64,000 nt of DNA. It comes from Bacillota bacterium (GTDB lineage: Bacteria > Bacillota > Sulfobacillia > Sulfobacillales > Sulfobacillaceae). Each line of letters opens with the position of its first letter. Positions within the stretch are counted from its first letter, which is position 1. The position numbers and the translations under genes were made by a program. Below, one piece after another: positions 62,880-64,000 of the stretch. A model generated the notes under the pieces. It saw only the letters and a program-made list of their open reading frames with translations. It was not told the origin of the DNA and searched no databases. The stretch lies in the NCBI GenBank assembly GCA_026627065.1, contig JAPNUO010000005.1, positions 124,001-188,000 of the forward strand, given 5' to 3'.

Positions 62880-64000
62880 TGTTAACGCCAGAATTAAAAT
62901 GATCCAGATCGCCGGAATGAATTTGACCCACCCCTGACGAAATCCGACACCAATACCCGACCAAAGGTGAGGTGTCTCGATGACAAGGAGTGGGCAAATC
63001 ATGAAGATCCGTGATCTCCATGCACAAGGATATAGTATCCGAGAAATCAGTCGCCAGACGGGCTTGTCCCGTAACACCATAAAGAAATACTTGCGGACCG
63101 ATCCGGTCCGCCGCCGTCGGACCCCGAGGCCATCGAAACTCGACCCCTTTAAGACGTATTTAGATAACCCAGTGGCGCGCGGGGTCACCAATGGCACCCG
63201 ACTGTTTCACGAGATTCGCCAGCAGGGCTATACCGGCGGGTATACGCTCGTCAAGAACTATCTCCATCCGCGCCGTCCGGCGCGGATACCTCCAGCGGTG
63301 AGGCGGTTTGACACCGAGCCGGGCCAGCAGGCGCAAGTGGACTTTGGATTCTTTGGCTACGACGATGTGGCCGGGCGGCCCCAAAAGCTGTGGCTCTTTG
63401 TGATGGTCTTGAGCCACTCACGCATGACCTATGCCGAGTTCGGAACCACCGCGGACGGAACGGCCGTCATCCGAGGGCTCGTGCATGCCTTTCAGTACTT
63501 TGGTGGTCGTCCGCGGGACGTGCTCTTTGACAACAGGAAACCCGTTGTCCAGGGACGCAACGAGAACGGCGACGTCATCTGGACGCCGCGGTTTCTGGAT
63601 GCTGCCCTCGCGCTGGGTTTCCAACCGCGCGCCTGCCGCCCGTACCGGGCGCAGACCAAAGGGCGCGTGGAACGGACCATCGGGTATATTCGGCATCATT
63701 TTTGGCCGGGCCGCACCTTCACCGACCTGGCCGACCTGAATCGCCAGCTGCTCCAATGGTTGGACACCGTAGCGAACGTCCGGCCGCATGGTACGACCCA
63801 CGAGCGCCCCATCGACCGTTTGGCGACCGAACCCTTGGAACCGTTACCGGATCCCGCCCGATGGGCTCAGTACCTCCTCGAGACCCGGACGGTGAGCCGC
63901 GAGGGGTTTGTCGCCTACGGCGGGAGTCGGTACGGGGTGCCATGGACCGTGGCGGGACACCCCGTGACGGTGGAAGATCTCGGGGAGCGCTTACGGTTTC
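62880..64000 (+). mobile_element. IS21-family element, left end and istA (runs out of window)
   Basis: The left end is placed at 62880, where the sequence TGTTAACGCC begins. Two imperfect repeats follow: GAATTAAAATGATCCA (62891-62906) and GAATGAATTTGACCCA (62915-62930). These are typical of the multiple terminal repeats at IS21 ends. The transposase istA starts 100 bases inside. The right end and istB are beyond 64000. The element abuts the TnpB right end. Confidence 0.72.
62980..64000 (+). CDS. istA: IS21-family transposase IstA, partial (C-terminus outside window)
   Basis: Reading from ATG 62980 (AAAGGTGAGG upstream) is open to the end of the window, 340 codons. The N-terminal HTH (MKIRDLHAQGYSIREISRQTGLSRNTIKKYL) is IstA-like. 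The DDE core shows the first Asp in QAQVDFGFFGY, the second in DVLFDNRKP and a Glu in TKGRVERTIGYIRHHF. The later C-terminal domain (RTVSREGFVAYGGSRYGVP) matches too. No stop or frameshift is visible, so this copy may be active if istB is intact. Confidence 0.9.
   Translation, partial: MTRSGQIMKIRDLHAQGYSIREISRQTGLSRNTIKKYLRTDPVRRRRTPRPSKLDPFKTYLDNPVARGVTNGTRLFHEIRQQGYTGGYTLVKNYLHPRRPARIPPAVRRFDTEPGQQAQVDFGFFGYDDVAGRPQKLWLFVMVLSHSRMTYAEFGTTADGTAVIRGLVHAFQYFGGRPRDVLFDNRKPVVQGRNENGDVIWTPRFLDAALALGFQPRACRPYRAQTKGRVERTIGYIRHHFWPGRTFTDLADLNRQLLQWLDTVANVRPHGTTHERPIDRLATEPLEPLPDPARWAQYLLETRTVSREGFVAYGGSRYGVPWTVAGHPVTVEDLGERLRF

Overview
The window is GC-rich, tightly packed bacterial chromosome. Strong AGGAGG-type ribosome binding sites, frequent GTG/TTG starts, a class I c-di-GMP riboswitch, a bacterial ribosomal/transcription operon and a GltBD glutamate synthase point to a Gram-positive-like (deep-branching Firmicutes, possibly Sulfobacillus-type) organism. 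The taxon is inferred from style only, and no marker here proves it.

Positions 1-24.8 kb form one metabolic island for C1 oxidation through tetrahydromethanopterin (H4MPT) and methanofuran-type cofactors. On the minus strand lie a large GAF/PucR-type regulator, a methylene-H4MPT dehydrogenase (MtdA/MtdB family) and an ATP-grasp enzyme cut by the window edge. Divergent from them is a plus-strand operon in which most genes overlap by a few bases: a PanB-like enzyme, FhcB, FhcA, FhcD, FhcC, Mch, a RimK/MptN-like ATP-grasp ligase, a CitG-like protein, MfnF, MfnE, MfnB, a DUF447 protein, the RFAP synthase MptG, a HisA-like protein, a fused 2-oxoacid dehydrogenase E1 and a fused PabB-PabC. It is followed by a formate dehydrogenase module whose catalytic subunit has an in-frame TGA read as selenocysteine. 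Together these can carry methylene-H4MPT to formate (Mtd, Mch, Fhc) and formate to CO2 with NAD reduction (Fdh), and can make much of both cofactors. The formaldehyde-activating enzyme (Fae) is not in the window. The alpha subunit of the formate dehydrogenase is split, and its two halves are encoded in swapped order.

Positions 25-34.3 kb hold a Gfo/Idh/MocA oxidoreductase, gltD and gltB, and a two-gene LuxR-HTH/degenerate-GGDEF plus GGDEF operon. Divergent from it is a secreted glycoside-hydrolase-like protein with two IPT/TIG domains (34.7-36.7 kb), preceded by a c-di-GMP-I riboswitch. At 37.5-41.8 kb there is a divergent pair of P-loop regulators with similar C-terminal helix-turn-helices. 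Next come a nitrilase-family amidase, an unknown protein, a fumarylacetoacetase-family enzyme, three tRNAs (Tyr, initiator Met, Thr), a DUF202 membrane protein, an orphan DNA methyltransferase, an MFS transporter and a thioredoxin. The thioredoxin active site is Trp-TGA-Pro-His-Cys, with a SECIS hairpin of the same geometry as that in fdhA, so it is probably a second selenoprotein.

Positions 49.4-51.7 kb carry rpmG-secE-nusG-rplK-rplA, ended by a terminator without rplJ/rplL. The rest is accessory: an SSS-family symporter, a cytochrome c, Ddl, a TetR regulator with a divergent aldo/keto reductase, an esterase and a HAD hydrolase. The right end is a mobile-element scar. It has a decayed IS607-type resolvase, a TnpB gene with one amber stop, a possible omega-RNA region, and the left end of an IS21-family element whose istA runs out of the window.
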